Program-made: the position numbers and the translations under genes | The notes under the pieces: generated by a model | Database searches by the model: none | The model's input: the letters and a program-made list of their open reading frames with translations, nothing else | What the model was told of the DNA's origin: nothing | Shown here: positions 36,317 to 44,284 of the stretch, piece after piece | Layout of the letters: every line of letters begins with the position of its first letter | How positions within the stretch are numbered: position 1 is the first letter of the stretch | Source of the DNA: an uncultured Prevotella sp. | Lineage (GTDB): Bacteria; Bacteroidota; Bacteroidia; Bacteroidales; Bacteroidaceae | DNA length: 44,527 nt | Direction: 5' to 3' | NCBI GenBank assembly: GCA_900557405.1 | Contig: USSF01000011.1 | Span: 1-44,527 of the forward strand

Positions 36317-38011
36317 TTATTTGCGGAGCATCAACGTGCGTGGCTGGAGGTTCATGTCCTTCTTTCCCCAGCTTCGCTTGATGCTTCCAAGGGCGCGCTC
36401 GCGGCTGCGCTCCACCTTAGGCAGATTGGTCTCGGCATCAGAAGCATAATGCACCTCGCGGGTTATCGTACCGGTTATCTTGAAGCCGTTGAGGTCGCGC
36501 ATGTCGAAGTCGAACTTACGCTTGCCGCCCTCCAAAGTGGTCACTGTCACCTGTCCGCCGCTAATCGGCGCAAGCACGGACTGGTAACCCTCGTCGTCGG
36601 TAGAGTCGAGGTCGCCATACCATGAGAAGGACATTCCGCCCTGGAAGTTCACGAATCCCTTGAGCCCCGACATGTCCTCGAATGAGTTGTTGATAAGATA
36701 CACACCGTCTTTCAGCTCGCCCTCCGAATCAGAGAACAGCTCGAGCGACAGGTAGTCGCCTTTCTTCTGCTGCGGGTCTGTAAACATCAGCGTATGTGAG
36801 TTCATGCCCGGCACGATATAGTCGCCCAGATTGTAGTCGATAACCACACCGTTGTCGGGGAATTTCGTGAGCTCATAGTCTGCCGTCAGGTTGTCTGGTG
36901 TCACAGGTGCATTACTGTTATCCACGAAGTTCACCATATTCGGTCTGCCGTTGTAGACTCCCGTAATCTTCTTTCCGTTGGCAATCGTGAAATCAAACTC
37001 GAACTTGGTGCCATTGCCCGATACGGTCATTGTTCCCTCCTTTGCAAGTCCGATGGAGAGGCGGCCGTCCGGGGAGAGATACGTGAGGTTTGTTCCGCCT
37101 GCCACAGAGGAGCCGAACACGTCCACCATATTTCCGAGCTGCACCGTGTTGGGCAGATAGGTCTGTCCGGTGATGATGATGCGCGGATCTATGCTATACA
37201 CTCCATCTGGCACCACCGGTGTCCAGTCGGCTGTATGTGTATCGTCCTTCGGCATGAAGAACGGCACGTTCAGAAAGTAGCCTTCGGTCTGCACGCCGGC
37301 ATCATTGAACTTTCCTGTGAAGAACTGCAGCGAACCGTCATCGCAGAATGGGTTGAACCAGTTTGCCCATACCCTACCCTGACCGATGGTGAAGTCCACG
37401 TTCTGGTCCTGGTCGAACTCTACTGCTCCCGATGCTCCCACGGTGAACTTCATCTTGCCGTAGAAGGAGATGTCGAGGTGTGTGCCGTCGAGCAGATCTA
37501 CTTCCGCGCGCATGTCGCACTTGTCGCCATCATAACGCACGTCAAGCGTTCCGCCCACTACGTAGCCCACAGTGACTTCTTCACTCGATGCGCCGTAACG
37601 TATCCACACAGCCGACTGCGAAGCGCTGACTGTATATGTGGATGTGCCCCCGCCTACGCGGTAATATCCCTCGGGCAGCTGCGCATTCTGCGCTTCAGGG
37701 CTGAGTGGTCCGTATACACCGAGCCCCATCTGCAGTCCGCCTATTTCGGCTGGCTGTCCCTCACTGTCCGGCTCTTCTGTTCCAATGGTGAAAGTATAGA
37801 GTGCGTTCTGTGCATTCGGGTTATATGCTCCTTCGATGAAGACATTAGCCTCCTTGTATACAGGAGCGTCCTTGAACTTTATGTCGGCCACTTCGTTTGT
37901 GGCAAAGACCTTGCGCTCGCCGTCGGTGGTCTTCACCACCACCTGATAATTCTGTGCGAACAGCGTTGCTGCCGTGGCAACCGCACAAACTGTCGTTAAG
38001 ATTCTTTTCAT
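36317..38011 (-). CDS. Secreted beta-rich protein A of a three-gene operon
   Basis: A 564-residue exported protein (signal peptide ending LFAQ). The mature N-terminus, YQVVVKTTDGERKVFATNEVADIKF, is a short module also found in the next two genes and in many Bacteroidetes surface proteins. The rest is predicted all-beta, with loosely repeated segments in which a GxYxxG-type turn is followed by paired strands; for example LPEGYYRVGGGTSTYTV and LKDGVYLINNSFEDM. The tail is basic (SRERALGSIKRSWGKKD) and is not a clear T9SS domain. No catalytic motif is visible. It is the last gene of the operon; the upstream gene is 15 nt away. A surface or extracellular binding role is possible; the function is unknown. 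Confidence 0.7.
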   Translation of the reverse strand: MKRILTTVCAVATAATLFAQNYQVVVKTTDGERKVFATNEVADIKFKDAPVYKEANVFIEGAYNPNAQNALYTFTIGTEEPDSEGQPAEIGGLQMGLGVYGPLSPEAQNAQLPEGYYRVGGGTSTYTVSASQSAVWIRYGASSEEVTVGYVVGGTLDVRYDGDKCDMRAEVDLLDGTHLDISFYGKMKFTVGASGAVEFDQDQNVDFTIGQGRVWANWFNPFCDDGSLQFFTGKFNDAGVQTEGYFLNVPFFMPKDDTHTADWTPVVPDGVYSIDPRIIITGQTYLPNTVQLGNMVDVFGSSVAGGTNLTYLSPDGRLSIGLAKEGTMTVSGNGTKFEFDFTIANGKKITGVYNGRPNMVNFVDNSNAPVTPDNLTADYELTKFPDNGVVIDYNLGDYIVPGMNSHTLMFTDPQQKKGDYLSLELFSDSEGELKDGVYLINNSFEDMSGLKGFVNFQGGMSFSWYGDLDSTDDEGYQSVLAPISGGQVTVTTLEGGKRKFDFDMRDLNGFKITGTITREVHYASDAETNLPKVERSRERALGSIKRSWGKKDMNLQPRTLMLRK

Positions 38012-38026
38012 ATCGCGAGTAATGTG

Positions 38027-38512
38027 TTATTTTATGAATTTGATTGAATTGTCTGGCGTGTTCACTACGAATACGCCCTTGCCCAGGTTGTCGGTATTGA
38101 TGACTGCACGTCCGTTTGCGTCAGCGCTGGCGCTGATACACAGGCGGCCAGCCGCATCGTATACGGCAATCTTTGCTGCCGGCTTCATGCCGCAGACAAC
38201 TATCTCGCTGCCGCTGGCGAACACGGAGATCTTGCCGGAGCCGGCTGTTGTGCCTTCAATGGCGGATGCCACGCCGGTGAACGTGATGTTCTTCACGTTG
38301 TCGAGCACGAACTCCACGCCATTGCCTGCTATCGTCTTGATTGTCATCTTGCCATCGCTGAATGTTGCCACGGGCTCGTTGATGAATTTATATTCCACGC
38401 TCTTTTCGTCGGTTGTGTTCACATGCATCGAATATGCTTTGGCCATACGCTGTGCCGATACGGGAAGCGCTGTTGCCACGACTGCCAGAAGTGTTATGAT
38501 GAAATTTTTCAT
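38027..38512 (-). CDS. Secreted protein B with T9SS-like C-terminal domain
   Basis: A 161-residue exported protein (signal peptide ending VSAQ). It carries the same kind of N-terminal module as its neighbours (YSMHVNTTDEKSVEYKFINEPVATF and a second strand pair VEFVLDNVKNITF). The last 70 residues (KISVFASGSEIVVCGM, KIAVYDAAGRLCISA, NLGKGVFVVN) look like a type IX secretion/Por sorting domain, with the usual pattern of a YDAxGR-like strand and a GxFVV strand. It is therefore little more than an adaptor module plus a sorting-type domain. The start is 15 nt after the stop of gene C. Whether the domain sends the protein through T9SS or anchors it is not shown. Confidence 0.72.
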   Translation of the reverse strand: MKNFIITLLAVVATALPVSAQRMAKAYSMHVNTTDEKSVEYKFINEPVATFSDGKMTIKTIAGNGVEFVLDNVKNITFTGVASAIEGTTAGSGKISVFASGSEIVVCGMKPAAKIAVYDAAGRLCISASADANGRAVINTDNLGKGVFVVNTPDNSIKFIK

Positions 38513-38527
38513 AAGTATTTGCTTTTG

Positions 38528-39814
38528 TTAGAGTTCGTAATTAATCGGACCTTCATATTTCATCGTGAGAGCCTTGTTCTTTTCGGCCACGATGAGATAG
38601 AGGTCAATGATGATGTTTTCGCCTGAGTAGGAAACGGTGGCCTTGCTGCCATCTGCAAAGCGGCAGTTGCCCATGTTCGGTGTATACATATCTGCATAGC
38701 TCTTGCTGCCGAAGGTGCCTGGAGTGTTCTCCGCAGAGTATGTGTATGTTCCGGCTGGTATCTTCTCCGCCGCAGCATCGGCAAAGAGATCGATGGCCAT
38801 TTCGTATTTCCATGCGGTGTCATTCATCTTGATGTAGAACTCGCCGTCAACGCGTCCATTGTTGTTAATCACCTTTGGTGTGGCTGCAGCAGCCAGTGCG
38901 ACGGTCTCGATTTCCTGGACTACTTCGGGAAACTTGATGCTTCCCTGGTATTTCATGTCAATCTTGCGTCCGTCGGTGGTCACGAATTTCATGTCGAGCG
39001 TGATGTTTTCGCCCTCGTAAGCCACGGTTATCGTGCTGCCTTCGGCAAATTTATAGGTGTTGCTCGGATTGTAGAGGTCAAGGGAACTGCGCTTGCCGAA
39101 AGTGCCAGGCTTGCCTTCCTCCGAATACGTGTAAGTTCCGGCTGGGAGCTTCGCTGCTGAAGCATCGGCGAAGAAGTCTACCGCCATCTCATAGCTCCAT
39201 GCCGAATCGTTCATCTTGAAATAGAACTCGCCCTTCACGTAGTCGTTCACGTCGGTGGTCTTCACCTCGGGCTCCTTACATGGGGAGAGCGTGAAGTCCT
39301 TGCCTATCGTTCCTGGCATTTCGCCCACGTACTTGCCTTTAAGCTCACTATCGTCGGCGAGCATGAGGTCGAATGTTATGGTGTATTCCTTGCCGGAGAC
39401 AGCCACGTTCATCGTGCCCGACTTCAGGGCCTTGGTCTCTGTCCCTTCCTTCACGTAAGAATACGACGGGTCGGTATCGATTGTCATTGCCCCGCCATCG
39501 GCTGATACATTATACACGCCGTCATGGAAATACTTTGCCATCGACGGACCGACAATCCACAGAGTAACTGCTTTCGGATTGTTCTCAGCGGAGAATGTGG
39601 CCTCCACTGTTCCGGAGGAATAGATGCGTGCGTCTACGGAAGTGAAATCGCATACTTCTGCCGGAGTTGTCTGGACAAACGTGATGTCCTCTACCCTGTC
39701 GGCTGCAAACTTGTATTTCAAGCCATCGGAACTGGTCACTTCAATGCTCTGTGCCGAAGTTCCAAGTATACATGCCGTTGCCAACAAGGCGCTGATAAAC
39801 AGATGTTTTTTCAT
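38528..39814 (-). CDS. Secreted protein C with internal domain duplication
   Basis: A 428-residue exported protein (signal peptide ending TSAQ). The N-terminal module SIEVTSSDGLKYKFAADRVEDITF is shared with the other two genes. Two copies of a domain of about 100 residues follow at 195-294 and 324-426; both start GEFY-KMND-AW-YEMA-D and contain PAGTYTYS and PGTFG, with very high similarity. A diverged first copy at about 61-166 makes three. All are beta-rich. It is the first gene of the operon, with a possible minus-strand -7 box (TAATTTTG) at 39883-39890. No enzymatic motif is seen; repeated binding domains are a reasonable guess. Confidence 0.72.
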   Translation of the reverse strand: MKKHLFISALLATACILGTSAQSIEVTSSDGLKYKFAADRVEDITFVQTTPAEVCDFTSVDARIYSSGTVEATFSAENNPKAVTLWIVGPSMAKYFHDGVYNVSADGGAMTIDTDPSYSYVKEGTETKALKSGTMNVAVSGKEYTITFDLMLADDSELKGKYVGEMPGTIGKDFTLSPCKEPEVKTTDVNDYVKGEFYFKMNDSAWSYEMAVDFFADASAAKLPAGTYTYSEEGKPGTFGKRSSLDLYNPSNTYKFAEGSTITVAYEGENITLDMKFVTTDGRKIDMKYQGSIKFPEVVQEIETVALAAAATPKVINNNGRVDGEFYIKMNDTAWKYEMAIDLFADAAAEKIPAGTYTYSAENTPGTFGSKSYADMYTPNMGNCRFADGSKATVSYSGENIIIDLYLIVAEKNKALTMKYEGPINYEL

Positions 39815-39882
39815 CTTGATACTTTAAATTTAAGGGTTCATACTGGTATTAAAATTATTGCAAATAATAATAATAGTTGGCA

Positions 39883-39890
39883 CAAAATTA
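39883..39890 (-). promoter_or_regulatory. Possible -7 box of the secreted-protein operon
   Basis: Minus-strand TAATTTTG, about 70 nt before the start at 39814. No -33 box is clear. Confidence 0.4.
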
Positions 39891-40015
39891 TTTTTTTTCC
39901 CAGAAAACGCCCATATCTTTAGGTTTTATTTATAAAACAGGGGGGTAGGTAACGTTATTTAACCAAAGAATGTTTTAAAATACGCCCCTGTTAGGGATTA
40001 TATAATCATGCGGAG

Positions 40016-40050
40016 ATGAATTGGGATAAATCTTGCAATGATTCGTTCCA
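40016..40050. repeat. Diverged copy of the hairpin-element core
   Basis: About 24 of 32 bases match the core found at 32990-33025 (reverse) and 36165-36197. All three begin with ATG and read MN-DK-C--S in that frame. I do not regard the downstream open frames as established genes. Confidence 0.4.
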
Positions 40051-40263
40051 TGCTATGTTGTTATCTTGTATAGATTCCTTTTCCAAAGGAAAGCAAGTGC
40101 TGCGCAATGTAAAATCCGTCTTAAATCCCTCTTGTCCTGTCAAGGTACAATCAAAATCAAAAGAAAATCAAGATATAAATCAAAAAGAGAAAAATCAAAA
40201 AAACGGATCCGTGAAAAGACTCCGAAAAAATCTGTGCGATCCGTGAGCGTTTTTTTGATTTAA

Positions 40264-40289
40264 GCTCTGTAGCCGCAGGCTTACAGAGC
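40264..40289. repeat. Hairpin element, copy D (hairpin only)
   Basis: GCTCTGT/ACAGAGC forms a perfect 7-bp stem around the same inner palindrome (AGCCGCAGGCTT) as copy A, with similar sequence continuing for about 10 nt. The 40-nt core is absent beside it. Confidence 0.65.
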
Positions 40290-40298
40290 GCAAGACTG

Positions 40299-40371
40299 CA
40301 AGTTGAATGAAGAATTAAGAAACGAAGTTCGGCGGCCGAAGGGAAAGCCAATTTTCAATTCTTCATTCGAT
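40299..40371. repeat. Inverted GAATGAAGAATT block
   Basis: TGAATGAAGAATT at about 40299-40311 is answered by AATTCTTCATTCG at about 40358-40371, with a GGCGGCCG-containing centre. It resembles the heptamer block at 27655-27770. Confidence 0.6.
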
Positions 40372-40372
40372 T

Positions 40373-40478
40373 TACCCTCACCCCCTCACACTTACCCTCA
40401 CCACTGAAGCCCCGATAAACAGGGCGTTTCAGCCATATTGTGAGGGTGTGAGGGCAACGAAATAAAAACTTTTTTTTA
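40373..40478. repeat. Dispersed repeat, copy 2 (both arms)
   Basis: The right half (40415-40478) matches bases 1-64 of the window. The left arm (ACCCTCAC words and CTGAAGCCCC) is its inverted partner, with GATAAACA at the apex, so the whole can form a large hairpin. The gap 39815-40738 holds no convincing protein gene. Confidence 0.65.
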
Positions 40479-40536
40479 ATGAAAAAAGAATATCTACCCT
40501 CACATACTATCTATATATAATAGGAAGTATTGATTG

Positions 40537-40569
40537 AAAAGGCAGAAGAAGGACTCATGGGCGGCGGAC
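40537..40569 (+). repeat. 33-bp sequence shared with 33163-33195
   Basis: Second copy, one difference in 33, upstream of the lipoprotein promoter at 40652-40683. Confidence 0.8.
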
Positions 40570-40651
40570 AGGGGATGATGTGAATGGCGGGCATAGCGCC
40601 ATGCGGAAAATATCCAAAGACACCGGAAAAATGTGTTATTTGGAATATCCA

Positions 40652-40683
40652 TTTGGAGGATGAAGATTAATTTCATAAATTTG
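40652..40683 (+). promoter_or_regulatory. Promoter of the lipoprotein gene
   Basis: TTTG (40652-40655), 20 bp, TAAATTTG (40676-40683); leader about 50 nt. Confidence 0.65.
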
Positions 40684-40738
40684 TTGACACGTTAGGATAT
40701 TGACACACAGACATTCTGAAACACAGGAGGTATAGATT

Positions 40739-41647
40739 ATGAAGAAATATATAGCATTGGCACTCAGCGGAACGCTGCTCCTCTCCGGTTGTGGGGCAGG
40801 CAACGAGAACGCGGCATCGGGCGGACTGCTCGGCGCACAGCTTGGAAGCATCATCGGATCGGCAATCGGCGGAATAAACGGCGGACCGCGGGGCAGTGAC
40901 ATCGGTACGCTCGTGGGAATGGCGGGCGGAGCCGTGGTGGGAGCAGCCGTGGGCAGTGCCGCCGACAAAGCCAACAAACAGCAATACGCCGACTACACAA
41001 GCCGCCGGACTTCAGCCCGCCAGACACGCCGCCAGGCAGAACGGGACGCCACATATTCACAGCCGCAGGGCATGGAATCCAACAGCGGATACGATGAGCA
41101 GGACTATGGCTACAACACGCAGGACAATGGCTATGACTCGCAGGACAGCGGTTTTGACCCCTCGAACAGCGGCGACGACATCATCGATTTCGGCAAGACG
41201 GACGCCACAGGCTACGGCTCCGACGCCGCCACCGCGCCACAGACGGGCGCAGCCTCAGACTGCAAGCCGCACTCCGCAACGCTGATGATGGAGGAGGCAG
41301 GGATGCCGGCGCTGGAGATAAGAAACGTGAGATACGTGGGGAACGGCACGACGCTCAGTTCCGGCGAACTGGCACGCGTCACGGTGGAGGTATACAACAA
41401 CTCCACGGCTTCGCTCTACGGCGTACGTCCGGCAGTGGTGGAAACCACGCACAACAAGCACATCGCCGTCTCCGCCCCGATAATCATCGAGAAGATTGCA
41501 CCAGGCAAGGGCATCAGATACACGGCGATGGTGAAGGCGGACAGGAAGCTGAAGGACGGCACGGCGCATTTCAAGGTTTTCGCATCGGAGAAGAAAGGAG
41601 GCACGCAGAGCAGTGTCGCAGAATTCGACATCACCACGCGGAGATAA
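40739..41647 (+). CDS. Glycine-zipper lipoprotein
   Basis: A 302-residue lipoprotein. The lipobox LLSGC places the lipidated Cys at 18. A glycine zipper follows at about 28-75 (GAQLGSIIGSAIGGINGG, then GMAGGAVVGAAVGSAAD), likely to associate with or insert into a membrane. A low-complexity stretch rich in Gln/Asp/Tyr/Gly (about 105-150; YDEQDYGYNTQDNGYDSQD) links to a beta-sandwich-like C-terminal domain (about 185-300) starting LEIRNVRYVGNGTTLSSGE. The C-terminal part is found in other Prevotella-type glycine-zipper proteins; its role is unknown. It is monocistronic, with promoter at 40652-40683 and terminator at 41685-41722. Confidence 0.8.
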   Translation: MKKYIALALSGTLLLSGCGAGNENAASGGLLGAQLGSIIGSAIGGINGGPRGSDIGTLVGMAGGAVVGAAVGSAADKANKQQYADYTSRRTSARQTRRQAERDATYSQPQGMESNSGYDEQDYGYNTQDNGYDSQDSGFDPSNSGDDIIDFGKTDATGYGSDAATAPQTGAASDCKPHSATLMMEEAGMPALEIRNVRYVGNGTTLSSGELARVTVEVYNNSTASLYGVRPAVVETTHNKHIAVSAPIIIEKIAPGKGIRYTAMVKADRKLKDGTAHFKVFASEKKGGTQSSVAEFDITTRR

Positions 41648-41684
41648 TACAAAAAGGGAAACGCGAAAAAGCGTAAATGACAAG

Positions 41685-41722
41685 TCGGAGTTACCAAAAT
41701 ATGCTTGGAAACTCCGATTTTT
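41685..41722 (+). terminator. Terminator of the lipoprotein gene
   Basis: TCGGAGTT pairs with AACTCCGA and an inner CCA/TGG extends the stem; TTTTTC follows. Confidence 0.85.
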
Positions 41723-41773
41723 CATGTAGATTTAACAAAATGTTAGTGTCAGGATAAAATTTTTCCGAAAATC

Positions 41774-41805
41774 TTTGGAGGGTATATTTTAATTGCCTAC
41801 ATTTG
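41774..41805 (+). promoter_or_regulatory. Promoter of gdhA
   Basis: TTTG (41774-41777), 20 bp, TACATTTG (41798-41805): an almost ideal consensus, consistent with strong expression. Confidence 0.75.
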
Positions 41806-41809
41806 CCAC

Positions 41810-41824
41810 GTGATAAGATATCAC
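41810..41824. promoter_or_regulatory. Operator-like inverted repeat at the gdhA transcription start
   Basis: GTGATA-AGA-TATCAC, a perfect 6-3-6 inverted repeat starting 4 nt after the -7 box, where transcription should begin. It may bind a regulator or form a 5' hairpin. Confidence 0.5.
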
Positions 41825-41871
41825 TTTGATAAACACTATAAAAACATATAACCTTTTAAAGACACATTACT

Positions 41872-43206
41872 ATGGAAGTGGAGAAAATTATGCAACAGCT
41901 GGAGCAGAAGCATCCAGGCGAGTTGGAGTATTTGCAGGCAGTAAAGGAAGTTCTGATCTCCATTCAGGACGTTTACAATCAGCACCCGGAATTCGAAAAG
42001 GCTAAGATCATCGAGCGCATCGTTGAGCCAGAGCGTATCATCACGTTCCGTGTGCCATGGGTGGACGACAACGGTGAGGTTCATGTAAACCTCGGCTACC
42101 GCGTTCAGTTCAACAGCGCTATCGGCCCGTACAAGGGTGGTCTCAGATTCCATCCGTCTGTAAACCTCTCTATCCTGAAGTTCTTGGGATTCGAGCAGAC
42201 ATTCAAGAATGCTTTGACAACTCTGCCTATGGGCGGTGGTAAGGGTGGTTCAGACTTCTCTATCCGCGGCCGCAGCGACGCTGAAGTTATGCGCTTCTGC
42301 CAGGCTTTCATGACTGAGCTCTACCGCCACATCGGTCCTAACGAGGACGTACCAGCCGGTGATATCGGCGTTGGTGGACGTGAGATCGGTTACCTCTTCG
42401 GAATGTACAAGAAGCTTACACACCAGTGGAATGGTGTATTGACAGGTAAGGGACTTGAGTATGGTGGTTCTAAGATTCGTCCTGAGGCTACTGGTTTCGG
42501 CGCTATCTATTTCGTACACCAGATGCTTGAGACTCACAATATCGACATCAAGGGCAAGACTGTTGCTGTCAGCGGTTTCGGTAACGTTGCCTGGGGTGCT
42601 GTTACAAAGGCTACACAGCTCGGCGCCAAGGTTGTTACAATCTCCGGACCAGACGGATACATCTACGACCCGACAGGTATCAGCGGCAAGAAGATTGACT
42701 ATATGCTCGAGCTCCGCTCAAGCGGTAACGATATCTGTGCTCCTTACGCTGAGGAGTTCCCAGAGGCAACATTCGTTCCTGGCAAGAAGCCATGGGAGGT
42801 TAAGGTTGACATCGCTCTGCCTTGTGCTACCCAGAACGAGCTTAACGGCGCTGACGCTGACATGCTGCTCGCCAACAAGACAATGTGCGTAGCTGAGGTT
42901 TCCAACATGGGTTGTACAGCTGAGGCTGTTGACAAGTTCATCGCTGCCAAGCAGCTCTTCGCTCCTGGCAAGGCTGTCAACGCTGGTGGTGTTGCAACTT
43001 CTGGTCTCGAAATGACACAGAACGCTATCCACCTCGGATGGACTGAGGCTGAGGTTGACGAGCGTCTGCACCAGATCATGAGCGACATCTATGCACAGTG
43101 CGTCAAGTACGGTACTGAGGACGGCTACATCAACTACGTGAAGGGTGCTAACATCGCCGGCTTCATGAAGGTTGCCCACGCTATGATGGCTCAGGGTGTC
43201 GTATAA
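41872..43206 (+). CDS. gdhA: NADP-type glutamate dehydrogenase
   Basis: A 444-residue hexameric glutamate dehydrogenase that interconverts 2-oxoglutarate plus ammonia and glutamate, the main ammonia-assimilation step in Bacteroidetes. Substrate-site residues are K88 (GPYKGGLRFHP), K124 (PMGGGKGGSDF) and D164 (PAGDIGVGGRE); the Rossmann loop is SGFGNVAWGA near 239-248. The length and the GKGLEYGGSKIRPEATGFG motif fit the NADP(H)-preferring bacterial form. Codon use differs from its neighbours, with many GGT, GCT and CGT codons, consistent with selection for high expression. It has the best promoter of the window and is followed 9 nt later by rlpA. Confidence 0.95.
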   Translation: MEVEKIMQQLEQKHPGELEYLQAVKEVLISIQDVYNQHPEFEKAKIIERIVEPERIITFRVPWVDDNGEVHVNLGYRVQFNSAIGPYKGGLRFHPSVNLSILKFLGFEQTFKNALTTLPMGGGKGGSDFSIRGRSDAEVMRFCQAFMTELYRHIGPNEDVPAGDIGVGGREIGYLFGMYKKLTHQWNGVLTGKGLEYGGSKIRPEATGFGAIYFVHQMLETHNIDIKGKTVAVSGFGNVAWGAVTKATQLGAKVVTISGPDGYIYDPTGISGKKIDYMLELRSSGNDICAPYAEEFPEATFVPGKKPWEVKVDIALPCATQNELNGADADMLLANKTMCVAEVSNMGCTAEAVDKFIAAKQLFAPGKAVNAGGVATSGLEMTQNAIHLGWTEAEVDERLHQIMSDIYAQCVKYGTEDGYINYVKGANIAGFMKVAHAMMAQGVV

Positions 43207-43215
43207 TAAATCAAG

Positions 43216-43701
43216 ATGATAAAATATTTCATAATACTTATTTTATTGATCACATTAGGAGGCTGTCCCACTCTGGCACAACAGAGTGGGGTGGTCTCTT
43301 ATTATTCCAACCGACTGCATGGCAGACGCATGAGCAATGGCGAAAAATACCATAAAGACAGTCTCACATGCGCACATGCAAAGTATGCCCTCGGCACTCT
43401 GCTGAAGGTGACGAACATAAAGAACGGAAAGAGCGTGGTGGTGGAAGTGACCGACCGCTGTGCGCGCCATGCACGGCGCATCATCGACCTATCCTATGCC
43501 GCCGCCAAACAGATAGGGCTAATCAGCCAGGGCATGGCAACGGTTATCGTGGAGAAATGCCGCAAGGAGGTGAACGTGCCTTACCGCGACAACGATGACG
43601 ACGGTCTGCCGGAGCTCGACTACGAAGTGACCGAAGGGAAGAACAACACCGACAAAGCAAAAAAAGACGATTACACTCCGGCATGGAGAAAGAAGAAATA
43701 G
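43216..43701 (+). CDS. RlpA-like double-psi beta-barrel protein
   Basis: A 161-residue exported protein with a RlpA/DPBB domain (about 24-115: GVVSYYSNRLHGRRMSNGEKY, LTCAHAKYALGTLLKV, VEVTDRCARHARRIIDLSYAAAKQIGL). The Asp of VTDRC corresponds to the conserved active-site Asp of RlpA lytic transglycosylases, which trim denuded peptidoglycan at the septum. An LGGC sequence at 14-17 fits a lipobox, so it may be an outer-membrane lipoprotein. The SPOR domain of E. coli RlpA is missing; the C-terminus is a charged tail (DDDGLPELDYEV..., WRKKK). It may be co-transcribed with gdhA (9-nt gap), though the functions are unrelated. Confidence 0.82.
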   Translation: MIKYFIILILLITLGGCPTLAQQSGVVSYYSNRLHGRRMSNGEKYHKDSLTCAHAKYALGTLLKVTNIKNGKSVVVEVTDRCARHARRIIDLSYAAAKQIGLISQGMATVIVEKCRKEVNVPYRDNDDDGLPELDYEVTEGKNNTDKAKKDDYTPAWRKKK

Positions 43702-43821
43702 AGGGGATGAAAAGACTGCTCCCCTTCCGCGACATTGCATGAAAAGGAACACAGCAAAACATTGACGATATAATGACACTGGGATACAATTACAGGCCAT
43801 AGACTATTTATTGAGGACGAT

Positions 43822-43961
43822 ATATATACACTGCGACAGTATATACATGCCACAGCGACGACATGTATATATCAGGAATGCGGCGTGTATATATCAAGGA
43901 AAACATATCACAATATTTACAGGCACGGCATGGCGCTGCCGGATATCGCAGGCACGGCATG
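43822..43961. repeat. TGTATATA repeats and a 13-bp direct repeat
   Basis: TGTATATA-type words lie at 43822-43830, 43840-43848, 43863-43871 and 43885-43893. The second and third form a 9-bp inverted pair, and the last two are spaced exactly 22 bp. CAGGCACGGCATG is repeated at 43920-43932 and 43949-43961. I find no convincing gene between 43702 and 44284. Confidence 0.6.
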
Positions 43962-44112
43962 ACAAAAGAAAATCCGATATGCTCACGCACACCGGACCCT
44001 AAAAGCTATTTACTTTATGTCGCTAATTACATAAGAAGTTATTAATGAAGCGGCGATTCACATCGCTTTCCGCCCAATAAATACAGGGCATTGCTCCCTA
44101 ATTTTATGAATG

Positions 44113-44149
44113 CCGGGAAGCCACACCTGGCTCCCCTGTTTCTTTTGCA
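44113..44149 (+). terminator. Possible hairpin terminator
   Basis: GGGAAGCCA and TGGCTCCCC can pair with one mismatch, followed by a T-rich stretch. It is far from any upstream stop codon, so its role is unclear. Confidence 0.4.
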
Positions 44150-44284
44150 AATGTACGCTTTTTTATCCGTCAAACCAACAAATAGGGGGTGTAATCTTTA
44201 TATTTTGCAAATTTTATGATATAACGGAGCAAACAAACCGCCATTATTGGCGTCTTAGAGAAGAAAACTAATTAAAAACATAAT

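Noticed and set aside
40016..40246. A 76-codon plus-strand frame in the repeat-rich gap
   Set aside because: Lys/Asn/Gln-rich, no promoter or ribosome site, and only its start shares the repeat core; treated as part of a repeat.
43990..44160. tRNA-like gene
   Set aside because: A short hairpin is visible but no cloverleaf, T-loop or acceptor stem could be built.
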